DNA of 5,871 bases from the NCBI GenBank assembly GCA_947629595.1, contig CANREI010000074.1, forward strand, positions 1 to 5,871, given 5' to 3'. Below the pieces are notes generated by a model. The model did not search any database, was not told the origin of the DNA, and saw only the letters and a list, made by a program, of their open reading frames with translations. The position numbers and the translations under genes are program-made. This document shows, one piece after another, positions 1 to 5,852 of this stretch (positions are counted from its first letter, which is position 1; each line of letters begins with the position of its first letter). This stretch comes from an uncultured Alphaproteobacteria bacterium (GTDB lineage: Bacteria > Pseudomonadota > Alphaproteobacteria > CAAHEQ01 > UBA3637).

Positions 1-578
1 GCATTGACATTGAAACCCGTGACCGCGCTGACCGGTAAAATTTGATAATCAAACTGATAATTTTTCAAGAAATCCCGAACGGCTGTGATTTGCCGATTGA
101 GTTTTTCTTCATTCGGCTTGCCGTTTTCATCGCTGATTAAATCGCATTTGGTTAAACAAACGCAAACGCGGCGAATGCGAAAGAGCGCACAAATATCAAG
201 ATGCCGTTTTGTTTGTTCGGAAATACCCTTTTGACAATCAATCACCGCCACCGCCGTGTGACTTTGTGCCGCCGCAATGGCCATATTTTGCGTGTATTGC
301 TCATGACCCGGGCAATCGAGAATATGAAAGCGAATATCGGCATAGTCAAAATAGCGATGCGCCACATCAATGGTAATTTGCTGTTCTCTTTCCGAGAGCA
401 GACCGTCTAAAAGCATGGCCGGTTCCAATTTTTCCGACCCGTTTTTTTTCGAAGCTTTTAACGCATCGGCAAGCTGATCTTTTTTCACGTTTCCCGATAA
501 TAATAACAGTTGCCCGATTAAACTTGATTTTCCGTCATCGACGGCACCGCAACAAATAAATTTAAATACACTTTTCAT
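1..578 (-). CDS. cysN: Sulfate adenylyltransferase GTPase subunit CysN, 5' part only (cut by window edge)
   Basis: Regulatory GTPase subunit of ATP sulfurylase; in the known family GTP hydrolysis drives CysD to form APS and pyrophosphate from sulfate and ATP in the cytoplasm. Only the first 192 codons lie in the window; the reading frame is still open at base 1. Visible GTPase motifs: G1 GAVDDGKSS (residues 11-19), switch region EREQQITID (63-71), G3 DCPGHEQYT (88-96), G4 TKCD (143-146), G5 SAVTG (184-188). The EREQ-ITID-RYF and PGHEQYT-NM blocks are typical of CysN/NodQ rather than EF-Tu. Oddities: G4 has Thr for the usual Asn, and Gln67 replaces the usual Gly in EREQGITID. It lacks the roughly 30-residue leader of E. 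coli CysN. Its ATG shares one base with the cysD stop (TAATG), so translation is coupled. Whether the unseen C-terminus is fused to an APS kinase (CysC) cannot be seen. Confidence 0.92.
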   Translation of the reverse strand, partial: MKSVFKFICCGAVDDGKSSLIGQLLLLSGNVKKDQLADALKASKKNGSEKLEPAMLLDGLLSEREQQITIDVAHRYFDYADIRFHILDCPGHEQYTQNMAIAAAQSHTAVAVIDCQKGISEQTKRHLDICALFRIRRVCVCLTKCDLISDENGKPNEEKLNRQITAVRDFLKNYQFDYQILPVSAVTGFNVN

Positions 579-1438
579 TAAAAATACCCGTCTCTTTTCT
601 TAATTTCCATGGAACCGTCCGTATCGTAATCAATCACCCGTGTAATGCGTTCGGTATATTCGGTTGTTTTCAGTTCTTCAATAATTTCATCAAGCGTTGA
701 TGCGTTTGATAACACGGCGCCCGTTAACGGATAGCACCCCAAGGTGCGAAACCGCACTTTTTGAATTTCTCCCGTTTCGTTTTGCGTGGCAATCAGTTGT
801 CCGGTCGGCGTTTTGATACACCGGCGCTCATGTGCAAAATAAAGCGGCACAATTTCAATTTGTTCGGCTTTAATATATTCCCAAATATCAATTTCCGTCC
901 AGTTTGACAGCGGAAAAACGCGCAGCTCCGTGGAATCGGTATAAAACGTATTGTAAAGCGGCGGCACTTCCGGATTTTGATTGCGGGGATCCCATTTGTG
1001 ATATTGATTTCTGACCGAAACCATTCGTTCTTTGGCGCGTGATTTTTCTTCATCACGCCGCGACCCGCCGAAAGCAATTTTAAAACCGTATAAATCAAGG
1101 GCTTGTTTTAAACTTTCGGTTTTCATTTCATCGGTATAACGCCGACCGTCGGTAAACGGATTGAGTTTCAACGGATTTTGATAAACAATCAGGTTAATTT
1201 GTTTGGCAATTTTATCGCGAAATTCATACATTTCTTTAAATTTCCACCCCGTGTCGATATGCATAAACCGAACGGGAATATCAAACGGCGCAAATGCTTT
1301 TTTAAATAAATGCAAGAGAACGCTTGAATCTTTTCCGATGGAATAAAAACAAACAATTTTAGAGCAATCGTTTGTATAACAAACTTCTCTGATTAAATCA
1401 ATCGATTCGTCTTCCAATGTTTTTAAATGCGGTTCCAT
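578..1438 (-). CDS. cysD: Sulfate adenylyltransferase subunit 2 CysD
   Basis: Catalytic PP-loop subunit of ATP sulfurylase: sulfate plus ATP gives APS, first step of sulfate activation, in the cytoplasm as a complex with CysN. The 286-residue product is close to E. coli CysD (about 300). Recognisable blocks in order: HLKTLEDESI at the N-terminus (4-13), PP-loop YSIGKDSS (32-39), HIDTGWKFKEMYEFRD (60-75), GGSRRDEEKSRAKER (124-138), RVFPLSNWTEIDIWEYI (173-189), RFRTLGCYPLTGAV (229-242) and the terminal KKRDGYF. RDEEKSRAKER and the C-terminal GYF separate it from PAPS reductase CysH, which shares the fold. The start at 1438 gives the usual N-terminus and lies 4 bases after the sulfotransferase stop. 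A GGGGG run in the last codons of that gene is the only purine-rich block upstream and is rather far away (12 bases), so reinitiation by ribosomes finishing the upstream gene is likely. Confidence 0.97.
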   Translation of the reverse strand: MEPHLKTLEDESIDLIREVCYTNDCSKIVCFYSIGKDSSVLLHLFKKAFAPFDIPVRFMHIDTGWKFKEMYEFRDKIAKQINLIVYQNPLKLNPFTDGRRYTDEMKTESLKQALDLYGFKIAFGGSRRDEEKSRAKERMVSVRNQYHKWDPRNQNPEVPPLYNTFYTDSTELRVFPLSNWTEIDIWEYIKAEQIEIVPLYFAHERRCIKTPTGQLIATQNETGEIQKVRFRTLGCYPLTGAVLSNASTLDEIIEELKTTEYTERITRVIDYDTDGSMEIKKRDGYF

Positions 1439-1442
1439 TAAA

Positions 1443-2978
1443 TTATTTTACCCCCTGTTGATTTGGAAAAGAAAACGGCTCCGCCCGATAAAAATAGGTT
1501 TCGCCGCCGCGATAAACGGTTGCTTCAAAAAGCACCGCCCGGGTTGTTAAATCATAGGTGATCAGTTTGCCGAAAGAGATTCCCGTTTGATTTTTATCCG
1601 TTACCGTGCTTAAATAAACCGTGACGGTGTTTTTGTTCGGTTCATAAAAAACGGAAGAGGCCGATTCGGCTGCAAAAGGCAGTGCTTCAAACCATTTGAG
1701 AGAAACGGTTTTATGAGCCGAATCAATTTTATAAACGGCCGCGTTTGAATTTTTTGTGGTGGCCATGGTTTTATCATATAATTCACCCGAATTATCAAAC
1801 ACGCTTATAAGCCCGTCCTTTAAAACGCTGACATGGTGCGTTTTCGCGGGCCATTTAAACCCGGCAACCGCTTTCGTGCCGATTTGAACATCATTTTCAT
1901 AAGGCACATTGTCAGAATTAACGGCGGTAAGCAGTTTATCTTTCAACGAGGGCCCCGTGCCGTCGCGCCCCGATTTTTCCAAGTCTTTATGTTGACTGAA
2001 TACCCATTGAAGCTCTTTTGTTTTTTCGTTTATTTTGGCAATCCCCGCATGACGGCAGGAAATAACAATGCCGTTATCGGTTGCATCATAATCAACGGCA
2101 TTCATGTGACACCAATCGTTCATACCGTAATTTTGAGCTGCCGAACGCACAATAACCGAGCGATCCGGATTTAAAAGTTCCGCCACATCAATAATATTCA
2201 CGGTTTTGCCGGTTGTAAAATCAATTTCAATCACAAAATCGCGTTGTGTCAGTTGTTCTTGTCCTTCAAAGCGGGCGTGTTTTCCCGTAAAAGAGCCGAT
2301 AACCAAAAAATTGCCGTTCGGTTTTTGAGCAATGCCGTGCGCAAAAGAAGTAAATCCTTCGGGAAAGGAATAATGTTTGCGTTTTTCACCCGCTAACGAA
2401 TAACGGGTTAAGCCGAGGTTTCTGTCTTCGGCAATCAATTCGCCGTGCGATAAATAAACGGCTTCGTTTTGATTGGAAAAGGCCAGGCGAATCCAGCCGT
2501 TTTCATCAAACACAATACCGTCATGCAAAAAATAATACCGCTCATCGGGCGTGGTTTTCTTTTCAACAACAATTAACGCCCGTTTTTCAATTTTAGGCGT
2601 TTGAATCAGCACGCTTGTTTCGTCGGAAGAATGATCATCATAAACGGCTTTTAAAATCACCTGATTTTGATAATCCGGATATAACCCCAACACAAAAACG
2701 GTATGCTCCGTTGTTTTTTGAGGATAAGAAGTGATTAAATTTTCGGCGCCTTCGCGTCCGACAACCGTTACGGTTAAAGCGGCAGGCTTTTCTGTCGGAA
2801 ATTTAATGACGGCTGCCAATTCCTGCCGTCGATAAGGATTTAAGCGCACGAAAGGTTCTTTAAAGGTGTAATCCATTTCCTTATAAGCTTCGTTGAAATC
2901 GGCATTTTCATCCGGTAGAGCGGCAAGCGCACCGAATGAAATAAAAAAGCTGAAAATTAAGCATAAAATCGGTTTCAT
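1443..2978 (-). CDS. Exported arylsulfate sulfotransferase (ASST/AssT family)
   Basis: Predicted PAPS-independent enzyme that transfers a sulfuryl group from one phenolic sulfate ester to another phenol through a sulfo-histidine, in the periplasm. From the start at 2978 it is 511 residues. Residues 1-20 are a signal peptide (Lys2, hydrophobic core, ALA-A cleavage site). Residues about 40-130 match the ASST N-terminal beta domain, including NPYRRQELAA and LGLYPDYQNQV. The rest is a propeller-like catalytic part with HGIAQ (His214), DWCHMN (His291), SCRH (Arg309) and THHVSV-KDG-FDNSG (His381/His382). These fit E. coli AssT His252, His356, Arg374 and catalytic His436; the His-to-Arg spacing of 18 is identical. 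The only mature cysteines, 290 and 308, sit next to His291 and Arg309. The start is fixed by AAGGA seven bases upstream and by the ATGA overlap with the preceding gene; an in-frame ATG at 2999 lies before that site. Physiological substrate unknown. Confidence 0.93.
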   Translation of the reverse strand: MKPILCLIFSFFISFGALAALPDENADFNEAYKEMDYTFKEPFVRLNPYRRQELAAVIKFPTEKPAALTVTVVGREGAENLITSYPQKTTEHTVFVLGLYPDYQNQVILKAVYDDHSSDETSVLIQTPKIEKRALIVVEKKTTPDERYYFLHDGIVFDENGWIRLAFSNQNEAVYLSHGELIAEDRNLGLTRYSLAGEKRKHYSFPEGFTSFAHGIAQKPNGNFLVIGSFTGKHARFEGQEQLTQRDFVIEIDFTTGKTVNIIDVAELLNPDRSVIVRSAAQNYGMNDWCHMNAVDYDATDNGIVISCRHAGIAKINEKTKELQWVFSQHKDLEKSGRDGTGPSLKDKLLTAVNSDNVPYENDVQIGTKAVAGFKWPAKTHHVSVLKDGLISVFDNSGELYDKTMATTKNSNAAVYKIDSAHKTVSLKWFEALPFAAESASSVFYEPNKNTVTVYLSTVTDKNQTGISFGKLITYDLTTRAVLFEATVYRGGETYFYRAEPFSFPNQQGVK

Positions 2979-3595
2979 TTTTCTGTCCTTAAAATGCATA
3001 AAGCCTGTATGGTGGATTGATTGTCGTTTTTCGTGCGATAAACCGTGCCGTCCGTTAAATCGGCATAATAAGCTTGCGGCGTGTTTAAGCGAATTTCATC
3101 TTCCAACCAGAAAAAGCCGCGAAAGGGAAATCCTTTTTTTAGTGCGGTTAATTTTTTTATGTTTAAACACCCGGGACCTAATGACTTGCATGCAAAATCG
3201 GCTCTTGATGCCGATTCCCAGCCTTTTCCCAAAGAGGAACAAAAATAATCGGCACTGGGCTTGTTCATAACGGAATCGGATAACACAAACAAGTTTTCCT
3301 GCACCGAAACGGGACCGTAGCCGCTTGTTTGGTAGCAAAAGCCGGTTGCGGTGTTTGTTTTTTGACAATAAAAATCGGCCGGACAATCATGATTTGTTTG
3401 ACAGGTTCCCGTCGGTGCCGTATCACAATATCGTCCGCCTTGTTGATCGAGATGATAACAGGCGCAGGCGCCGTTCCATGTGCCGCCGCGTCCGTGTACG
3501 CATTTATCGGCATCAAAGATATCCGTATGATAAACAGGGGTAGCGTTTGCCATTGCCATGCTCAGCACCCCGAATAAAAAAACAAGTATTTTCAT
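2975..3595 (-). CDS. Exported 12-cysteine protein, two-part, second half DUF1566/C-type-lectin-like
   Basis: Not recognised as a named protein. From the ATG at 3595 it has 206 residues. Residues 1-18 form a signal peptide (MKILVFLFG start, ANA cleavage site before Thr19). The mature part has 12 cysteines. Residues 32-87 hold eight of them (32, 44, 46, 57, 65, 71, 77, 87) in a small disulfide-type module with CxC and DCPADFYC spacing. Residues about 119-206 hold four (119, 136, 143, 200) and end with WLEDE, AYYADLTDGTV and ALCILR, which resembles the DUF1566/Lcl C-terminal pattern (WSS, AWYVNF-NG-V, VRCVR) of the C-type-lectin-like fold. That match is by eye only. An even cysteine count and export suggest disulfides formed in the periplasm or outside. 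Its TGA stop overlaps the sulfotransferase ATG (ATGA), so the two are coupled. The in-frame ATG at 3646 would place a promoter inside the gene; the 3595 start has a weak GGGA five bases upstream. Role could be binding or assisting the partner enzyme; unproven. Confidence 0.8.
   Translation of the reverse strand: MKILVFLFGVLSMAMANATPVYHTDIFDADKCVHGRGGTWNGACACYHLDQQGGRYCDTAPTGTCQTNHDCPADFYCQKTNTATGFCYQTSGYGPVSVQENLFVLSDSVMNKPSADYFCSSLGKGWESASRADFACKSLGPGCLNIKKLTALKKGFPFRGFFWLEDEIRLNTPQAYYADLTDGTVYRTKNDNQSTIQALCILRTEK
2986..2990 (-). promoter_or_regulatory. Shine-Dalgarno of the arylsulfate sulfotransferase gene
   Basis: AAGGA on the minus strand, seven bases before the ATG at 2978. It lies inside the last codons of the preceding gene and decides for the 2978 start over the in-frame ATG at 2999, which would put the motif inside the coding region and lengthen the signal peptide with charged residues. 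Confidence 0.8.
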
Positions 3596-3617
3596 TGGAA
3601 TCCCGTTTGTTTTTTTG

Positions 3618-3646
3618 ACTATATCAAAAGTTTTCAAAAAATGCAA
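3618..3646 (-). promoter_or_regulatory. Sigma-70-type extended -10 promoter for the sulfate operon
   Basis: Minus strand -35 TTGCAT (3646-3641; only the TTG matches consensus), a 17-bp spacer, and -10 TATAGT (3623-3618; 5 of 6) preceded by TG one base away (TGATATAGT, an extended -10). Expected transcription start is near 3611, giving a leader of about 15 bases before the ATG at 3595. It sits in the 77-bp gap after mnmA and would drive the cysteine-rich gene, the sulfotransferase, cysD and cysN separately from the upstream pair. Predicted only from the sequence. Confidence 0.55.
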
Positions 3647-3672
3647 GAGAAAAAGAATAAATTTTTGAAAAA

Positions 3673-4749
3673 CTATTGAATAATCCCGCCCAACAAAACG
3701 GAAATGCCGTCTTTCAAATCATAGGCCACCAAAGATTGCCCGCGCGTGACGGAGCGTTGCGGTTCGGCAAATTGAACGGTCATCGAATCGGGCGCCGTTT
3801 GAATTAAGCGTGCTTGAACGCATTTGCCCGATGAGCGATATTTCACAAGAGCGTCCGTCGGTTGTTCCAAAGCCGTGATTCCCCCTCCGAATACAAGCGA
3901 TTGAACAACAGCTTCGGTGCCGAGCGTTGCTTCGGCTTCCCCGACAATCACTTCATTATGTTCGGCGTTAATATCCACCACAAACAGCGGAACGGGATAA
4001 GCAATACCCAAGCCTTTGCGTTGTCCGATTGTATAATTCCAAAAGCCGTTGTGTTTTCCCAAAACTTTGCCGCTTGTGTGCACGATATTGCCTTCTTTGG
4101 GCACTGTATCCAATAAATCGGTGTAAGCGCCGGCATAAAAATCCTGACTGTCGGCTTTATCGGCAACGGTCAGATTGCGTTCGCGCGCCATTTGTCGCAC
4201 TTGTTCTTTGGTAAAATTGCCCAGCGGAAACAGCGTGTGCGCCAGTTGATTTTGACTTAATCGATACAAAAAATAACTCTGATCTTTTTTTTCATCAATG
4301 CCTTTTTGCAAAACACAGGCATTTTCTTTTTTCAGAATACGGGCATAGTGACCGGTTGCAAAATAATCGAAAGCAATGCCTTCCTGCCGTGCTTTATCGC
4401 ACATGAGACCGAATTTCATGGTTTCGTTACACTTAATGCACGGGTTGGGCGTGATACCCGATAAATAAGATTCTTTGAAATAATTGAGGACAATGGCTTT
4501 ATATTCGGCCGAGCAATCCAAAATATGCGTTTCAATGCCTTGCCGTTCTCCCCATAAACGCACGGCTTGAATATCTTCTTTTTCATCGGGGCCGTAACAG
4601 GCTTTGCCCGCCGTTTTTAAGGCTTTGCCGCTTTTATCGTAAACCGACATTGTCAGTCCGATCACATGAAAGCCTTGTTCTTTGAGTAAAAGTGCCGATA
4701 AAGTGGAATCAACACCCCCGCTTAATCCGACCGCAACCGTTTGAACCAT
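3673..4749 (-). CDS. mnmA: tRNA-specific 2-thiouridylase, MnmA family, lacking the usual second catalytic cysteine
   Basis: Adenylates and thiolates uridine 34 of Lys, Glu and Gln tRNAs in the cytoplasm, using sulfur from a cysteine desulfurase. It has 358 residues (E. coli 368). PP-loop SGGVDST (10-16); CYGPDEKEDI (51-60); TPNPCIKCN (100-108) with Cys104 and Cys107, the latter aligned with E. coli Cys102; ATGHYAR (131-137); KDQSYFL (155-161); SQDFYAG (201-207); YTIGQRKGLGI (239-249); C-terminal beta-barrel to the end. The usual DSxxICF motif carrying E. coli Cys199 reads DSQDFYAG here, so Tyr205 stands at the cysteine position. No nearby cysteine replaces it, though Cys51 is an extra candidate. 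The start at 4749 is set by AGGAGAG six bases upstream and the family-typical N-terminus; the in-frame ATG at 4854 lies inside the preceding gene. The PP-loop and YTIGQR motifs make the family call firm; chemistry may differ from E. coli. Confidence 0.93.
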   Translation of the reverse strand: MVQTVAVGLSGGVDSTLSALLLKEQGFHVIGLTMSVYDKSGKALKTAGKACYGPDEKEDIQAVRLWGERQGIETHILDCSAEYKAIVLNYFKESYLSGITPNPCIKCNETMKFGLMCDKARQEGIAFDYFATGHYARILKKENACVLQKGIDEKKDQSYFLYRLSQNQLAHTLFPLGNFTKEQVRQMARERNLTVADKADSQDFYAGAYTDLLDTVPKEGNIVHTSGKVLGKHNGFWNYTIGQRKGLGIAYPVPLFVVDINAEHNEVIVGEAEATLGTEAVVQSLVFGGGITALEQPTDALVKYRSSGKCVQARLIQTAPDSMTVQFAEPQRSVTRGQSLVAYDLKDGISVLLGGIIQ

Positions 4750-4755
4750 TTTTTT

Positions 4756-4762
4756 CTCTCCT
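4756..4762 (-). promoter_or_regulatory. Shine-Dalgarno of mnmA overlapping the antiporter stop codon
   Basis: AGGAGAG on the minus strand, six bases before the mnmA ATG. The TAG stop of the upstream antiporter (4763-4761) shares its AG with the first two bases of this site, and the two genes are 11 bases apart. A ribosome ending the antiporter gene therefore stops on the mnmA ribosome binding site, which fits coupled translation and one transcript. It also shows that the in-frame ATG at 4854 is not the mnmA start. Confidence 0.85.
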
Positions 4763-5669
4763 AAAACAAATATATCATATAAGCGGCATAAAATGCAACA
4801 AAAATGCTGCCGGTGAGCCGCGAAAAACGATGCCGATAAAACATAATCAGGCAAAATAAAAGCGTGATGATATCCAGAACGGCAAAATCCGTCAGCATAT
4901 TTTGAGGAATGCGAACGGGTTGCGCTATCGCCACACTGCCGGTAATGAAAAGCGCATTATAAAGATTGCTGCCGATGACATTACCCAATGCCACGCCGTT
5001 TTCTTTTTTCAAGGCGGCAATAACGGCAGCCGTTAATTCGGGAAGTGATGTGCCGACGGCAACAATCGTTAAACCGATTACCGATTCCGATATGCCCCAT
5101 AAGTGTGCCGTTTCAACGGCTTTGTCAACCAACACATCGGCGCCGTAAAGCATACACGCCCCGCCGAGAACAATTTTTAAAACATCAACCGTTAAAGAGG
5201 TTGTGCCTGATTTTTGTTTTTGAACGGCAGTTTTGTTGCTTTTATAAGAATCAATCAAATAAATCAACAAGAGAGCAATAAAAGAAAAGCCGACAAGGCG
5301 GTTGACGGTACCCCACAAATAACAAGCCGTTAAAAGAAGAGATGAAAACACCAAAAGAAAGCAATCTTTTTTATATGTTTGAAACACGGCCTGAACGGGT
5401 TCAATGCAGGCGCTGATTCCCAACACCAGTAAAATATTGGCAATATTGCTGCCGATAATGTTGCCGAGTGCAATGCCTTCCGACTTGTGATAAACGGAAA
5501 GCAGCGCGGCGGATAATTCGGGCAGCGAGGTACCGAAGCCGATAATGACAAAGCCGATAAAGAACGGCGATAAACGCAGCTTTTGTGCAACGGCAACGGC
5601 GCCGTCCACCAATTTATCACCGCCGACAATCAATAAAATCAAGCCGATACAAAGCCAGACATAAAGCAT
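4761..5669 (-). CDS. Inner-membrane Ca2+/cation antiporter, CaCA superfamily, YrbG type
   Basis: Predicted Na+/Ca2+-type exchanger in the cytoplasmic membrane. It has 302 residues (E. coli YrbG about 325) and about ten hydrophobic segments in two inverted halves. Each half has the alpha-repeat signature: GTSLPEL (46-52) with GNIIGSN (69-75), and GTSLPEL (206-212) with GNVIGSN (229-235). The two acidic residues of the ion site, Glu51 and Glu211, are present. A polar stretch at about 141-158 (KSNKTAVQKQKSG) is the short loop between halves. The start at 5669 is chosen for GGAGAG just upstream and because the protein then begins with the first membrane helix, as in the family; the frame stays open for 67 more codons but runs through the promoter and a lysine/asparagine-rich stretch unlike this family. 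It is first in an apparent pair with mnmA. Ion choice (Ca2+, Na+, K+ or H+) cannot be read from the sequence. Confidence 0.93.
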   Translation of the reverse strand: MLYVWLCIGLILLIVGGDKLVDGAVAVAQKLRLSPFFIGFVIIGFGTSLPELSAALLSVYHKSEGIALGNIIGSNIANILLVLGISACIEPVQAVFQTYKKDCFLLVFSSLLLTACYLWGTVNRLVGFSFIALLLIYLIDSYKSNKTAVQKQKSGTTSLTVDVLKIVLGGACMLYGADVLVDKAVETAHLWGISESVIGLTIVAVGTSLPELTAAVIAALKKENGVALGNVIGSNLYNALFITGSVAIAQPVRIPQNMLTDFAVLDIITLLFCLIMFYRHRFSRLTGSIFVAFYAAYMIYLF

Positions 5670-5672
5670 TTT

Positions 5673-5678
5673 CTCTCC
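5673..5678 (-). promoter_or_regulatory. Shine-Dalgarno deciding the antiporter start
   Basis: GGAGAG on the minus strand, with the GGAG core five bases before the ATG at 5669. It supports this start over the much longer upstream reading frame and places the leader of the mRNA at about 20 bases from the predicted promoter. Confidence 0.75.
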
Positions 5679-5696
5679 ATTCGTTGAAGTAATCGT

Positions 5697-5724
5697 ATTA
5701 TATGGTTTTTTTTGAAAAAAACAA
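5697..5724 (-). promoter_or_regulatory. Sigma-70-type promoter of the antiporter-mnmA pair
   Basis: A perfect -10 TATAAT (5702-5697) on the minus strand with a weak -35 TTGTTT (5724-5719) at 16-bp spacing. Expected start of transcription is near 5690, about 20 bases before the ATG. The spacer and upstream DNA are runs of A and T. The weak -35 would suit help from an upstream-bound activator, such as a protein on the repeats at 5760-5799, but the distance is longer than in the classical PhoB arrangement. Confidence 0.55.
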
Positions 5725-5759
5725 CTTTTTTGTTTGAAATTGATTGAATTTTCGTGTTT

Positions 5760-5799
5760 GTGACAGAATTGTGACATATTCAATACATATTTATGACAT
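5760..5799 (-). promoter_or_regulatory. Tandem PHO-box array: four PhoB-like half-sites at 11-bp period
   Basis: On the minus strand four 7-bp half-sites follow each other at exactly 11 bp: ATGTCAT (5799-5793), ATGTATT (5788-5782), ATGTCAC (5777-5771) and CTGTCAC (5766-5760), with AT-rich 4-bp linkers AAAT, GAAT and AATT. The known PhoB consensus is two CTGTCAT-like heptamers separated by four AT-rich bases, the same 11-bp period. Three of the four sites contain TGTCA intact; the second is degenerate. This amounts to two adjacent PHO boxes oriented toward the antiporter gene. The last half-site ends 57 bases before the -10 of that gene, and no good -10 is seen about 10 bases after it, where PhoB promoters normally have one. 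It may therefore serve a divergent gene beyond the window instead. Family of the binding protein is inferred from the motif alone. Confidence 0.6.
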
Positions 5800-5824
5800 T
5801 TTGTCGTGTTTTTGTTAAAAAGGC

Positions 5825-5852
5825 TTGCCAAAAAATAAAATAAGCATATAAG
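5825..5852 (+). promoter_or_regulatory. Candidate divergent promoter facing out of the right edge
   Basis: Plus strand -35 TTGCCA (5825-5830; 5 of 6 to TTGACA), 16-bp spacer, -10 TATAAG (5847-5852; 5 of 6). Transcription would begin near 5859 and leave the window. No start codon for it is seen before the edge. In AT-rich DNA such matches arise by chance, so this is a moderate call; its position on the far side of the PHO-like array from the antiporter promoter suggests a divergently read gene to the right. Confidence 0.35.

Noticed and set aside
578..1438. PAPS/APS reductase (CysH) instead of CysD
   Set aside because: The RDEEKSRAKER block, RTLGCYPLTGAV and the final GYF are CysD features, and CysN follows directly.
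3596..3646. Start of the cysteine-rich gene at 3646
   Set aside because: It would place the -10 region inside the gene and bury the signal peptide behind 17 polar residues.
3647..3677. Possible Rho-independent terminator after mnmA (AATAG pairing with TTATT, then TTTTT)
   Set aside because: The stem is five pairs of A-U/G-U with a mismatch above it and no G-C core; in DNA this AT-rich it is not distinguishable from chance.
4750..4854. Longer mnmA product starting at the ATG at 4854
   Set aside because: The extra 35 residues overlap the antiporter 3' end, are unlike MnmA, and the AGGAGAG before 4749 gives the family-typical start.
5715..5731. A-rich/T-rich inverted repeat around CAAC as hairpin or terminator
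   Set aside because: Only A-T pairs, and it lies in the promoter region of the antiporter; better read as phased A/T tracts.
5760..5803. The 11-bp units read as a simple tandem repeat (minisatellite)
   Set aside because: The units differ in their linkers but keep the TGTCA core, as expected for binding sites rather than recent duplication.
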